The notes under the pieces: model-generated
The model's database searches: none
Seen by the model: the letters and a program-made list of their open reading frames with translations, nothing else
What the model was told of the DNA's origin: nothing
Position numbers and translations under genes: made by a program
Shown here: piece after piece, positions 47,081 through 61,058 of the stretch
Layout of the letters: each line of letters opens with the position of its first letter
Position numbering within the stretch: the stretch's first letter is position 1
Source of the DNA: Owenia fusiformis
Lineage: Eukaryota; Annelida; Polychaeta; Sabellida; Oweniidae
DNA: 64,000 nucleotides
Direction of reading: 5' to 3'
Assembly: GCA_903813345.2 (NCBI GenBank)
Contig: CAIIXF020000001.1
Location: 45,465,885-45,529,884 of the forward strand

Positions 47081-47970
47081 TCTATGTTAACTGAACCCAT
47101 AAAGAAAATATATTAGTCCCTCCATAAGGTCCGGGCCTCTTCGTAAATTAAAATAATTGGACTTTTAATCTAGGATAAAACTGCATCAGCTTTCGAAAAT
47201 AATGTATCACCTTATTGTCGGGTTAATGGTGGCAGGTATAAGCAGGTGCCTTGTGTGTATGTTGAAACGGACACGTTGATGAAGTCGAATAACATACGTT
47301 GTAATAATCAAGATATCAATTTCGTCATAAAATTGATATGGAACATTATATTGAAATCAAATACACTTACAGAGTGCAAAAGATAGAAGTTATCCCTTCA
47401 TACACTGTTTAGAGACTTTAGACGGCAATGCTTGAACACGCATCGGCGCTTTTCATTAATCCGTGTACGTAATCCTCGGGGTAATATACGGCCAACCTTT
47501 CGGGATGTTCAGTTAGATTATGAGCTGTTCGATTCTACTGAGAAATGAAGAATGACTTATCGTATATTGTAAATTTGCAAAACAAGATAAAAACATCTTA
47601 GAACAAAGGATAAGCGTATTAGGGGGAACATCGACAGCAGACCACTGCTCGAATGCCGCTGAAGATAGTGCCGGCTTTATTGCAACAGATGCAGGGATGC
47701 GCTAATAAACTGCATTCAGCTCCGTTCGTGAAGTTAATATACTAAAGACAGCACCCAGTCAAAGACGTCATTGTTAGAGTCGTCGGCATATGCATCACAC
47801 GGACAAGCATTCGACCGACGAAACATCAGCAATAAATAAGACGAACATAATGAATATAGAGAATTAAGCGAAAATCAAAAAAACGTGAGAAACTATACTG
47901 ACAATAAAGAAGTGATTTGTGGTAAACGGACGTGCAGCTGAGAAGAGCACTTGGATCACAAAAGGGAGAT
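47081..47970. other. Upstream region of the GPCR gene
   Basis: Non-coding by inspection. It should contain the promoter and 5'UTR of the receptor gene. The frame of the first exon stays open upstream to 47932 without another ATG. Confidence 0.5.
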
Positions 47971-48423
47971 ATGGATCCTGTCGAATCGCCAGACTATTTG
48001 GATCCTATCTCAGATCAAGATGAATATCCCGACTATAACCTTACGCAATCGTTTAACAAATCTATGATTTTCAATAAAGTCAACGACACGAAGACATTCG
48101 AAAAATATTATAATGAATATAACCTGACTGACGAGGAGTATATCGACGATATTTTACAGTTTATTTTTCCGACACCGCCCGAATGGTTCCTTATACTGTT
48201 GTATACTATCATATTCATAGTCGGAATAGTTGGAAACTTTCTCGTCTGTTTTGCAGTATGGCGAAATCATCATATGAGAACGGTCACAAATTATTTCATC
48301 GTGAATTTGGCGATAGGCGACTTTCTAGTAATTCTAGTATGCCTCCCGCCTACCGTTCTGACAGATGTCACAGAGACGTGGTATTTGGGAACGGTTATGT
48401 GCAAGATAATCAAATATATCCAG
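47971..48423 (+). CDS. Orexin/allatotropin-type neuropeptide GPCR, first coding exon only
   Basis: The exon encodes 151 residues of a rhodopsin-class receptor and ends at a GTGAGA donor in phase 0. It has an acidic N-terminal tail (1-70) with N-L-T sequons and DEEYIDDILQFIFP just before TM1, as in orexin receptors. TM1 (about 72-97) has the GN pair (N89). The diagnostic NHHMRTVTNYFIVNL leads into TM2, with D117 at position 2.50. ECL1 has TDVTETWYLG and the disulfide cysteine C144 at the start of TM3. The NHHMRTVTNYF and ETW signatures belong to orexin receptors of deuterostomes and allatotropin receptors of protostomes. The exon break right after KYIQ matches a family intron position. TM3-TM7 exons were not found downstream, so the intron exceeds 15 kb and leaves the window. 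Predicted ligand: orexin- or allatotropin-like peptide. Confidence 0.9.
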
Positions 48424-51400
48424 GTGAGAATAAAATTTTGTATAAAGAAGATTACAGGTAAGATATTTTTAGGAAAGACAAGTTCGTCTTAGACCCCCTT
48501 GCCAAAAAAGTACTTTTTTATATTCGAGGTTCTTTGGATATTGCATATTTCAATAAACGCATGCTTCATTTGAAAATATGCATGATTGTTAGATAATTGC
48601 TTCTGATCAGGTTCCTCTGTCGGGAAGTAACTTTTATTAAACTCAATTTGAGAATTCTGCAATTTTCCTTCGTTGGTACACATTATTAATATCGTTAATT
48701 CAGTTCGATGGACCTGTCAAATGCAAAATAAAAGCTTCCGGAGATAGCACGCTGGTGTATCGCCAGTAGAATCTCAAACCGTTCATTTTTAATTTGAGAA
48801 AGCCTGTGTGTCATCAAACGCTTCACAAAGCGGAACAAAACATTTAACAACTTCTTTTGTTCTGTTAACACCAGCTATATTCCGTAATTAATTTCCTAGA
48901 CGGGAAAGAAATCCACCTTATCCCAGGGATCACTGTGTCGATGGAGTCTTACTTTAAATATCATAGGAATATAATCTAAATGCCATTGCCATGTGTTTAA
49001 TATACTTGAATTTAAAGGTGTCTTATGTAATAATATCGTCCACATTCCTCGTTTAATTTGTCGCTATGTTATATTCAGTGTTATATAAGAACTTCGATCT
49101 GAAGTATTGCGATTTACGTATTGATACAAGGGCTCTTGATCAACTTTAATAATGGTTGCAATAATGATGTCATGTTACAATTGCTCTTGAAGGATAATCC
49201 TACCTCTGATAAAATATTGCTTGAATGGACATGGTCGAGTGTTTGTATAATCATAGACCAAGGTATAATGAGATACATTTAGTGGAATCACAGACCGTCA
49301 TTTCAAATTCCATCCCAATATTTATTTAGCAAAAACTACAGTGATGACGAATAATTTAGTTTGGGTGGCCTGTGGTCTGATTTCCGTTCTGGACGAGTTT
49401 ACCATCAGCAGACGTTAGTGCGAGAAAGGCCAATTTAGACGTTAAACTGAAAATAATTTCAATAATTAGCATTTCCTCTAACTCTTTGATTAATCATGAT
49501 CCGTATCGGGTGTGATTATAAGTAGCAATTCAGCATTTGTGGTTGTTCTCCTTACAAAATTAGTCTACGATATTTGCGTCAACGCTTCATTATAAGTATA
49601 AAGTTGGAATATAATACCTAATATTTCATTAAAAAATGATATGATCGCATTATTATCGTTATTATTACAAGTACTGTGTCATGGAATTAATTCGTCATTA
49701 GTGTTGATCATGATACGTCACTTTTGCCAAGTCAAGTAAAATATGATTTCTGGATTTTAATAACTTTTCTTGCGGCAATTAAATAGGTTCTTTTCAACTC
49801 AATATGAAAGGGAATCTAAAGTCGATATTCGTTTTCATACGGCGACGGATTCCAGAGAATTCGAAGTCGAAGTATGAGGTTTTGTCCTTTAATATATACT
49901 GTACCAACTGAATAAGCAAGGACGTCTCCGTGATTTGTCCAAGGGGGTTGCGTCTAAATCTAAAAAAAATAAAAATAAAATAATCATAGCTTGTACTTGA
50001 AGCATACGGTTCTTTCCTCCGAGTCTTCTTCTCATCCCCATAAGCGAAATCCAAATGGATTGGCTCATCAATTCTGTCCATATATGATATTCAATGCTTT
50101 TCGTTTTGTATCAAAGCTGTACTCGAAGTTTAGTTGTATGGCTGGTTTGGTGTAATTTCACTGACACGCTCTCGAATTTTTCGATAGTACTTTTTTACAA
50201 TTTTTTGTTGTGCCTACGTTCTATTTTTTACCTTGAGCCACAGATATATGACACTTTTGGCGTAAAATTAAGGTGATTTGGCCTAGAGTGGCAAAGTTAT
50301 CATGACAGTCGGAAGTTGAGGCCAATATAAATGAAATTATTCATTAAATATTTATAGTTACCTTGTTTCCTAAGCTGTAGAAAATGCAAATTCATCATTA
50401 TTGCTCTGTTTGATTTGACAATCATTTAGGACATTGAGTTCCCTTTAAAACATGCTTTATTTCATGAAAATCGAGCCTCTATTGACTATCTTATGAATTT
50501 TTAAAGGTAAAATATCGTTAACAGACAAATAGAACGCAAGTCGCGAGTTCTCTCAGAAAAATGTTTTTTCTTGAAAACTACTTAATGAATTCATGAACCT
50601 TTGAATTTTTTGCATGCTTTTGAATGTTTATGCAAACGGTGGTATCAGAATTATAACGAAACCCCTCTCCATGTGCTATGTGGCTACGATGCAAAATCAT
50701 GAACCAAAACTATGTTCAGTGGTCAGTATCAAGCGAAGGTAACGGTCATTACCATTGCATTTAAGATGGCGGGCGGTCAGTGTCGACTTCGATATTTGAA
50801 ATGAATCAGACTAATATGACATGGAAACGTGGGTGCAGCAGTGGAACAATATATTCCACCGTTTAAGGGAAGGCAACTGAAAACCTATGTTACGGAAACC
50901 AAAATTCCCCCTTGCGAATTGGTGTTATAAAAAAGTTTGTAGACTTGAGGGTTAGGCTTCTTGAGCCTTACCAGATTGATTAATTAGGAAGATTGTGAAA
51001 CCTAGATTGACGGATGTCGGATATAGATGGGTATCTCTCCATGTTTTAGAAACAATAATTTGAATATAAGGAAATTGGGTCAATTCGTGTATGTAGTATC
51101 TTGATAATTTTATCAGTACGCATTCCTTGATGAGTACTGCGGATTAGCTCGGCATGACAGTCAAAATATAAGCATACTTCACAAAAATAAATCACTAGAT
51201 TACCTACTTAACTGATGTCTGCATCCTCTACAACGGCACCATTCTACTGGTAAACCTCCACTGCGGCACTGAACACCGTTTACATGATTAGTTAAATAGT
51301 TTTGAGTAGTATAAATAGCGTTATGCTGACCCCTCGTGGATTTCAGATGGTGAAATAGGCAGATAGAGTTTGATTGCTATTCTCAACTGAAACTATTAAA

Positions 51401-51556
51401 CTGGCCTTATCTAAACTGCATGTAGCGTGGATTTACTAGTATTCAACTCAACCCAATAGACCGAAAAACCGAGACTTGATGGCGATAAAGAACATTCGAT
51501 CATATCCTACTTTTATCAATTCAGACTTCATTTAAAATCACCATTACTGAAGTCAC
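48424..51556. other. Intron 1 of the GPCR gene, proximal part
   Basis: No further receptor exon was found: I searched for a TM3 segment with a DRW/DRY-type motif in all plus-strand frames. Small ORFs on either strand have no protein-like features. Confidence 0.55.
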
Positions 51557-51989
51557 GAACACTGTGAAAAAAGCCAAATATAGTTTGTACTATAGCAAAC
51601 TATTTTTTAGAATAACCCCCATATAGTTTGAATTTCACCTAAAATATGGGCGAGAATAGTTTCTCCCATATTCCTAAAAACGGAACACTTTAATATAAGT
51701 CCTGATATACTCTCCGATACGCCCATATAAACTAAAATAAGTTGCATATATCATTGCAGAGTGTATATCTTTACTGAACTATTTTCCACTTATACGCCTC
51801 AAAGTCGGAATCAAACCTACTATATGCGTTGAAAAACAACTTATATTAAATAAAAACAGACTATATCAAACTATACTTGACTTATTCTTCTCTTATTCTA
51901 CCTCAAAACAAACTATACTCGTCTTATACTCGATATTACGTAATAGCTTCAGTTCCCGAGTTTGTTGTTTTAACAGATTAAAAGCAAAG

Positions 51990-54970
51990 TCCAGCATTGA
52001 ATGTATTTTGTTTTCAATGCTAATTAATTCGCTTGTTCAGATTAATCTGGTCATTTCTATAACTGAGGGTTCTAATTTCCATCAAAAAGTCATTTATAAA
52101 TTAAGCTTTTTACTTTTACTAAATTGGACTATGACAGTCGAATTATAATTAACACTGTGCTAAATTTTGGATTCATTTCATTAAGTCTGTGGAAAGTTAC
52201 ATTTTTCAATTCACTTGGTATTGAAGTAAAACTAATATAGAATAAAATGTTTAATATAGTTGCAATAAGAGGGAATCGTATATTTTTTCCTGTATGGTAG
52301 CCAGTTATTTCCTGTATTATAGCGGAATAAGATATAATAACTATTTTTAAAAATTAATTTTTCTTTAATAATATTATTTGTGTATAATTTGAAGGGAACA
52401 ACATATAATGCCTTATAATATAGAATAATATTCTAGTCAGGAGCAAATAATATGTTGGCATTTGCAATCAAAACCGAATTATATGCGTTTATTTTTGAGC
52501 CGTTAATCCCTAAGTATTCCATTCCTATGAAATGAGTTTCATTCACACTAATTAATCCGTTTGTTAGGATTAATTTCTACAACTGATGGTTCTTATTTCT
52601 CAAAAAATTATTTGCAAATTAAGTTTTTACATATTTATTTGATTGTATAATGTCCCTAGAGGTATGATTAAGATTGTGTTAAATTTGGGATTCAATCGAT
52701 AAATCCATTGGAAAGTTAATTTTTTTATTCTTAATTAATGAGTTTTCTTCACATTTTTACTCTATTGTTTCTTTGTCACATCAGGTTTACAACAAACAAC
52801 ATTTAAATCCCCCTCTTACACAGCTACAAACAACCACCTGTACTATTCACTTTGCCAACCAAAAACAGTCATGACACGGAACTGCTCAATATTCAATTAA
52901 TATATTACGCATTTTATACAAGCCCGTACCTAAGGACCCTCTTCCCCTGGCCAACAATTCTTTGAAGAAATGCAGTTTTTCACCATTCACATACATGTAT
53001 TGACATGTCAGAGCAATGTAATTAGTAAAACTTTAATCCCTAAGTATTCAATTTCTATGAATTGAGTTTTGTTCACCCTGATAAATAATCTGTTTGTTAG
53101 AGTTAATGGATTAATTTCTACAGCCTATGGCTCTAATTTCCACAAAAATACAAATTAGGTTTTTCATATTTATTTGATTGTATAGTGTACCTCGTGCTAT
53201 GATTAACATTGTGTTAAAATTTGGATTCAATCGATTAACTCATTGGGAAGAAATTTCTTGATTTTTAGTTATGGGGCTTCCTCACAATTTAACTCCATTG
53301 TTTCTCTCTAACATTAAGTTTAATACAACAAACAACATTTAAAACCCTCTCTTACACAGACACAAACAAACACCCCTATTCACTTCGCAAACCACACAAA
53401 ACGTTTATAACACAATATTGCAAAAATATTCAGCTCAATACATTACGCATTTGATACAGGTCTGTGGCCATGGGGGAGGGTCGTTGGGTTCATGTGAATC
53501 CCCCACCCCCTTGTCAAGATTCTTTTAAAATCATACAGTTTTCACCAATCTGAGCACTGTCAAGTGATTTTTGGCCAACATTATCAATTTTGACCCCCTT
53601 GGTACGTTTTGAAAATTGTCCCCCTGAGCTCAAACTTATTACGTGCCTGTAATATACCAGAAATATTGCTCAGATTTCGTCTGACAAATCACTTATAATA
53701 AATTAAGAAATAACATGCATTATGTAAATGATACAAGTAGTATTAAGCCATATTAAAACAAAGTTAAAACTTGTATTCTTTCACATTTCACAATTCATGT
53801 GTTTTCTGTTATCCATATGATAACTGAGATAAACACCCGTGATAAACAACAGAGATTAGCCCGTGCAATACAATTATTGTTTCTATTAGAATTGGACCAT
53901 TTCTGTTTATAACAGCTGGTTTTATTAATCATTCTTTGTTTTCCGTTTCAATATAGACATATACAAAAGGTACAAGATTTGGTATGTTTAGTTGATAATG
54001 TAATAATGCAAATGAAGAAACGGGCGCATTTTACATTTATTGCAAATGTTTCATCTGACAAATTGATGATTATGATTTGAGCAAATTGGTGCATGGAAGA
54101 ACAAACTGATGCAAATAACATACAGTATGGACATACAGCTATGTCAGAGCAATATGATAAGTAAGACTTTAATCCCTAATTATTCAATTTCTATAAAATG
54201 AGTTTCTTTAACACTGATAGCTAATCTGTTTGTTAGAGTCAATGGATTAATTTCCTACAGCCAACGATTCTAAGTTCCACATAAAATAATTTGCAAATTA
54301 AGTTTTTTATATTTATTTGATTGTATATTATCCCCAATGTTATGATTAACATTGTGTTAAAATTTGGATTCAATCGATCAATTCATTGGAAAAATATTTT
54401 TTTCAATTCTTAATTAATAAGTTTTCCTCACATGTTTACTCTATTGTATCTCTGTCACACCAAGGCCCGCACCAAGGTTACAATAAACGACATTTAAATC
54501 CCCCTTATATTACACAGGCACAACCACCTGTATTCACTTTGTCAGCCACAAAAAACAGTCTTGACACAGAAATGCTCAATATTCAGCTAAATACATTACG
54601 CATTTTATACAGGCCCGTACCTAGCGACCCCCTCCCCTTGACCAACAGTTCTTTCAAAATCATGCAGTTTTCACCATCTCGTACATGTATTGACATGTCA
54701 GAGCAATATAAATAAAACTTTAATCCCCAAGTATTTAATTTTGAGTTTTGTTCACTGATAACTAATCCGTTTGTTATGGGTTAAAGGATTAATATCTACA
54801 GCCGATGGTTCTGATTTCCACAGAAAAACAATTTGCAAATTAAGTTTTTCTAATTTATTGGATTCTTAGTGTCCCTCTTGCTATGATTAATATTGTGTTA
54901 AAATTTGGAATTAATCGATTAACTCATTCAAAAGTTTTTTTGATTTTTAATGAATGACTTTTCTTCACCT
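51990..54970. repeat. Degenerate long tandem repeats, about 530-560 bp unit, four to five copies
   Basis: The words TAATCCCTAAGTATTC and AATCTGTTTGTTAGAGT, and the block with ACAGTC and ATTACGCATTTTATACA, recur at about 52007 (partial), 52505, 53035, 54170 and 54720. About 600 bp of unrelated sequence separates the third and fourth copies. The divergence suggests age. Confidence 0.8.
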
Positions 54971-54989
54971 TTAATCCACAGTTATTACC

Positions 54990-57060
54990 CAAATATTGAA
55001 AGAAAAAGTGAAAGGTTAAACTAGGCTCATGAGTATGTTTCCATTTGAGACATAGTATGTGATGTACTCCAGGTACATCAGTATATTAAAAAGTTCAATT
55101 TGGCGCATTAGTATTGTTCAATTTGGCGCATTATTTATGATGTTCAAAGTACATCCTTAAAGTGAAAGATTAAACTTGGCTCATGAGTATGTTTCAATTT
55201 GGGGCATAGTATGTCATGTGCTCCAAGTACATCAGTATTTCAAAAAGTTCAATTTGGCGCGTTAGTATAGATCAATTTGGCGCAATATTTATTATGTTCA
55301 AAGTACATCCTTAGAGTGAAAGATTAAACTTGGCTCATGAGTATGTTTCAATTTTGGGCATAGTATTTCATGTGCTCCAAGTACATCGGTATTTTAAAAA
55401 GTTCAATTTGGCGCGTTAGTATATATCAATTTGACGCACTATTTATTATGTTCAAAGTTCATCCTTGTATTGAAAGGTTAAACTTGGCTTATGAGTATGT
55501 TTCAATTTGGATATAGTCTGTGACATGCTCTAAGTTCATCAGTATATTGAAAAGTTCAATTTGGCGCATTGGTATAGTTCAATTTGGCACGTTATTTATG
55601 ATGTTCAAAATACATCATTATATTGAAAGATTAAACTTGGCTCATGAGTATGTTTCAATTTGGAACATAGTATGTTATATGCTGTTCGTCAGTATATTAA
55701 AAAGTTCAATTTGACGCATTATTCATAATGTTCAAAGTACATCCTTACATTGAAAGGTTAAACTTGACTCATGAGTATGTTTCAAACGGATATAGTATGT
55801 GATGTGCTCCAAGTTCATCAGTATATTAAAAAGTTCAATTTGGCGCATAATCATATTTCAATTTGGCGCGTTATTCATGATGTTCAAAGTACATCCTTAC
55901 TTTAAAAGGTCAAACTTGGCTCATGAGTATGTTTCAATGGGACATAGTATGTGATGTGCTCCAAGTTCATCAGTATTTTAAAAAGTTCAATTTGGCGCAT
56001 TATCATAGTTCAATTTGGCGTGTTATTTATGATGTTCAAAGTACATCCTTACATTGAAAGGTTAAACTTGACTCATGAGTATGTTTCAAAGGGATATAGT
56101 ATGTGATGTGCTCCAAGTTCATCAGTATATTAAAAAGTTCAATTTGGCGCATAATCATATTTCAATTTGGCGCGTTATTCATGATGTTCAAAGTACATCC
56201 TTACTTTAAAAGGTCAAACTTGGCTCATGAGTATGTTTCAATGGGACATAGTATGTGATGTGCTCCAAGTTCATCAGTATTTTAAAGAGTTCAATTTGGC
56301 GCATTATCATAGTTCAATTTGGCGTGTTATTTATGATGTTCAAAGTACATCCTTACATTGAAAGGTTAAACTTGACTCATGAGTATGTTTCAATTTGGGA
56401 CATAGTATTTGATGTGCTGTAAGTTCATCAGTATATTAAAAAGTTCAATTTGGCGCATTAGTATAGTTCAATTTGGCGCATTATTTATGATGTTTCAAAG
56501 TACATCCTTACATTGAAAGGTTAAACTTGGCTCATGAGTATGTTTCAATTTGGGACATAGTATGTGATGTGCTTCAAGTACATCAGTATATTAAAAAGTT
56601 CAATTTGGCGCATTAGTATCATTCAATTTGGCGCATTATTTATGATGTTCAAAGTACATCCTTACATTGAAAGGTTAAACTTGACTCACGAGTATGTTTC
56701 AATTTGGGACATAGTATGTGATGTGCTCTTACTTCATCAATATATTAAAAAGCTCAATTTGGTGCATTAGTGTAGTTCAATTTGGCGCATTATTTATGAT
56801 GTTCAAAGTACATCCTCACAATGGAAGGTTGAACTTGGCTCATGAGAGTATGTTTCAATTTTGAACATAGTATGTGATGTGCTCCAAGTACATCAGTATT
56901 TTAAAAAGTTCAATTTGGCGCATTAGTATTTATCAATTTGGCGCGTTTTTTATGATGTTCAAAGTTCATCCTTACATTGAAAGGTTAAACTTGGCTCATG
57001 AGTATGTTTCAATTTGGGACTTAGTATGTGATGTGCTCTCAGTTCAATAGTATATTAAAA
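54990..57060. repeat. Tandem array, unit about 150 bp, about 14 copies
   Basis: Each unit carries AAGGTTAAACTTGGCTCATG, then AGTATGTTTCAATTTGG, GTGATGTGCTCCAAGT, two TTCAATTTGGCGC words and ATGATGTTCAAAGTACATCC. Unit starts are near 55010, 55160, 55316, 55474, 55626, 55757, 55903, 56057, 56208, 56358, 56514, 56668, 56822 and 56979. Confidence 0.95.
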
Positions 57061-57099
57061 AGTTCAATTTGGCGTTTTAGCATAGATAGTTTAATTTGG

Positions 57100-57250
57100 G
57101 GCATTATGAACATCATAAATAACGCGCCAAATTGAACTACACTAATGCGACAAATTGAACCTTTTAATATACTGATGAACCTACAGCACATCACATACTA
57201 TGTCTCAAATTGAGACATACTCATGAGCCAACCCAAGTTTAACCTTTTTA
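57100..57250. repeat. Inverted copy of the 150-bp unit closing the array
   Basis: Words GCGCCAAATTGAACT, GCACATCACATACTATGTC and CATACTCATGAGCCAA are the reverse complement of the unit in the preceding array. The array therefore ends in an inverted unit able to fold back on its last copy. Confidence 0.9.
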
Positions 57251-58392
57251 ACCATTTTATTCATGAAATTGTAAAATATAATGTACTCTGTAATTACTGA
57301 ATGCTATGTAATTGACAAATATATTGAAATATATGCATATTTTATACTTAAACTTTGTGTTTTGTTCTGTATCGTTTTGTGACACTTGTTGATAAGGTTG
57401 ATCCGTACTATTATATATGCTATAAATTGTACATGTAACCTAATGATTTGCATACAAAAATAAGTTTTCGTTCAGTGCAATCCCTCATCCTTCATAATAT
57501 TTAATCCCGGGGATTTTATACCGATTCCTTATTGTATTTCATACATTTGAATATTGCTTTCTTTTTAAAATTTAAAAATGCATCACCATCATCAACTTCT
57601 GCCACATAATTATACAACAATTAATTTTCCTCCAGATGGCTTCACTCTAAACCTCCGACTAGACTAGGGGACTAATTTGTCATAGAAAAGTCAGGATTGT
57701 CTCAATTTAAAACTGACAGAGAACAAAGATATCACGGTACGCTTTATCTCATTGTAATTTTAACTACACCGAAATTGCTGCTGAATTTTTGGACTAAAAA
57801 CAAACTTCAAATTAATATGCGCATATTTTACTCAAATCGGAGAATAAATGATTTACCGATTTATATTTGAAATATACCCAAATTTTTCATTCCACTTTTT
57901 GTATTGACTTACATTTTTAAAATTCATTTAAAGTTCATTTAAAATCATATACTTCAACATCATAAAATTTTTAATGACTGAGATCTCAGACATTAAGTTC
58001 TTAAGCGAAATGCATGATTTTATTTGTTTACATTAGCGCTTAATTGAAAAATAAAATAGGATTAACTCCAAGCAAATTAGGGCACATCAAAGAATATATA
58101 GCCTCGCGTATAAGAGGCGTATAGTTTGTTTTTGAATTACGTAATACATACTATACTCATCTTTTCCATGTACTTATATCCTACTATTCCTGGCTCTTAA
58201 GAATAATCGGAGAATAGTTCAAACGATATTTAGTATCGTAGAGTATATACCACCAATACTAAATGTTCCGCTTCTGAGGCAAGAATAGTTTGTTTCCCAT
58301 ACCGAATACGATATAGTGAGGACATACTGATCTATATTCACAAAGAGTTTGCCACTTATACGCTACTATATCTGGCTTTTTGCACAGTGGAA

Positions 58393-60187
58393 GAATATTT
58401 CAATTCTGTCAATTCAAATTATGAAATGGAAATAAATGACATATCTAACAGAATAAAGAAGAGAAATATGAGAATGAGAAAAACATTAAGCAAATATAAG
58501 ATATTGAGATAAATTAGAAAGAGTACCTAGCTAGATTACGCGTCATCTAAGAGATCACCTTGCCATGAGTTGGGTAATGGGGAATGCACTATTATTGTGC
58601 CGAATGTTATGTTCGATTCTTGCTCTTTGGTAGCTGCTTAGTTGATCATTGAAGAAATCGGTCTCACTTCCTCTGAGTTGATTTCACCAGAGGCTTTTAA
58701 TAAATCAAGCCTATTACTAACTTCACCTGCTGATCTGAAGTATGACATTTTATATCACACACCTTAAGAGATCTACATTCTTATGTCTTCCGAGCTACGT
58801 GATCCACGATTGAAGTCCCGGGATAACGAATGGGTTCATTTGAATGATAAATCTGTTATAAAATGGCAAAAACCTAAGCCTATTTGTTCATTTCTCATCA
58901 TTCATAAACAACTGATTCTACTACTCAGTTTACCATCACATATCACCATCTCAGCATATGTTGAAATACGTTTTGAATCATATTTCTGATAAATATACGT
59001 ACGATACGCTGTGAAGTCTATCACTAAAATTGGAAAAGTAATAAGAAACATTCGTGTTTTTGCAAACAGGTGGCTCCAAATAGGAATCTTTACTTGATAA
59101 CCACATAATAACAATTTTTTGATAAAAAATCTTTTTAATTTTTAAATTAAATTATTACTTCTTTGAAAACTGTTTCAAGTTAATGCCTTTATTCAAATTT
59201 TTATTAGCCTGGGAAGACATATTCCGACATTTCTAATTCCTTGGAGCATCCCAGAAAAACTTTAGTTAGTTCGCGCAGCATGACTCGATAGTAAAGACTT
59301 TCAAGAAACTCCGATCTCGCGAGTATTGATAAATTCTTATTAACATTACTTCTTTTGACCCGATAGAATATCAATTTCGACCTTTCATATCTAGCTAGTA
59401 ATAACCTGTAAGTGGTATGAGACATAGGAACAGACAAGTACCTAATTTTGTTTAGTCATGGTAACTGAAAACGGAATAATTAAGACAGTATCAGAGATCT
59501 ATGATATTAACAAACAGTTATTCTTAAAGACGGTGTGCTTTGCCACTTTCCTACTTCCATAATTGCTTTTAATATTGAAAGTGTCTTAAACAGGAACAGT
59601 AATTAACGTTACACACGGGAAAACAAATATATTTTCCTCCGATATTTTGCCATCGTTCGAGATTTTTATTCTGGCGAGTGATTTACCGCTAGCATCCTCT
59701 AGGACGAATGATACGTTAAGCGTCTTAAATTGTCTGAAATCCACTAAAACATAACATTTGCATGATATAGGAGGGTACAATGGGTTAGTATCTGTAATTC
59801 TCAAGCCCTAATGAAATGGCTGGATACCTGAGTGGAATAAGTTAGACGGGGGATCTTTGAACGGTTCGATAACTCAGATCTGATTAACCCCAGAGTCCTT
59901 TGTCTCAAGAGGCATCATCCAACACAATTTCAATCAGACACTTTGACAAAATAAAATTAACTTTGTCTTTCTAATTAAATTCGTGCAAATTGTTAGAAAG
60001 TATCTAGCATTCCGTTTTTTAACTCAGGATATTATGACCAGTTCAGCGCAAAGTGAATGTTGTTCCATCCGTTATCGTCATAAGTTACTTTGGAAAGCAG
60101 TCAAGTACTATTTTATGACTAAAATGTTATTTTGACCTAATAACCCCAATATGGTATCTAAGACTATCAGTAGGTCTTGTAATCGTG
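58393..60187. other. Intron sequence of the GPCR gene, nothing recognised
   Basis: AT-rich DNA. Open frames up to 77 codons on the minus strand (59204-59437, 59586-59804) show no recognisable domain and lack convincing splice partners. Confidence 0.5.
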
Positions 60188-60357
60188 TTTATCGTATGAT
60201 CTGTAAAATGAAGCAATCTGATTGGTCAGTCCTTGTGCTGTACCAATCTTTTTTGCTACTGAGATTGTCCCCATTGATCATCTCAGTTGCAATACAGAAA
60301 ATATTGGTACGGAGGGGACATTCTCAGTAGCAATACAGAGGATCACACTATAAAAAC

Positions 60358-60493
60358 GTTATAGAATGATTTGAAGTGCAATACAGGATGTATTCTGCTC
60401 TCGATATTCTGTATTGGCACTCGACTTCGTCTCGTTCCAATACGGAATTTCTCGAGCAGAATATATCCTGTATTGCACTTCAAATCATTCAAT
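60358..60493. repeat. Long hairpin nested in the fold-back element
   Basis: GAATGATTTGAAGTGCAATA at the left pairs with TATTGCACTTCAAATCATTC at the right. Further pairing of GTATTCTGCTC with GAGCAGAATAT leads to a loop near CTCGACTTCGTCTCG. Confidence 0.9.
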
Positions 60494-60953
60494 AACTTAT
60501 AGTTTATGCATTCAGCCTTGAATTGAATTGATGATACGAGCGCTCAAAGGACCTTATACACCCTCCATTATGATCTCCCCATGGGAAAAAAATAATTCAT
60601 CTGATTTTTCAAAATGAGTATTCTGCTTTAATTATTACATTTATATGCACACTAGTATCTTGTTGACCTAGATTCAGCACTGTAATGATGTATAGGTCAC
60701 TTATTAGGGTCATTATTCAATCATGAAGTGTAGAGGCATATATTCCAAACCAGGAAGTATTTTTGTGTCTGTCAAAATCCATTTGCATCCTAAGCATCCC
60801 TACATCTTATCCACATATGTTACTACATAATGAAATATAATAGTATATTCTTTAGTTTTACAAAGTTGTATGATTTTTGATAAGTGTAAAAGTTGTTTTT
60901 GGAGCATTTTTCTAAAGCCATTTTGTAGGGAAAAAAATGATGAAAAAATTTAA

Positions 60954-61058
60954 GTATGACCTGAATCGATTGCAAACTTCATATTTGCACATTTGATGAG
61001 TTAAACCATTTGTGTCATACTGTGAAATTATTAAGTTTGCAATCGATTCAGGTCATAG
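60954..61058. repeat. Inverted repeat with 25-bp arms
   Basis: TATGACCTGAATCGATTGCA followed by AACTT (60954-60978) is matched exactly in reverse complement at 61034-61058, with a 55-bp spacer. Confidence 0.9.

Larger units (their letters stand above)
51560..58389. mobile_element. CACTA-like non-autonomous transposon, 6.83 kb, made of tandem repeats
   Basis: The left end reads CACTGTGAAAAAAGCCAAA and the right end on the opposite strand CACTGTGCAAAAAGCCAGA, continuing as TATAGT. The flanks carry a 3-bp duplication GAA (51557-51559 and 58390-58392). A CACTG start and 3-bp target duplication fit CACTA/EnSpm elements. Both subterminal regions (51560-51960 and about 58090-58389) are dense in TATAGTTTG- and CTTATACGCC-like words. 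The inside is three repeat blocks (listed separately) with no transposase. It lies in the first intron of the GPCR gene. Confidence 0.75.

Noticed and set aside
48183-48461. 92-codon plus-strand ORF overlapping the GPCR exon
   Set aside because: A shifted-frame shadow of the receptor exon, which carries clear TM1 and TM2 motifs.
54386-54715. 109-codon ORF inside the CACTA-like element as a possible transposase remnant
   Set aside because: The sequence belongs to the degenerate 550-bp repeats and shows no transposase motif; the other copies do not keep the frame.
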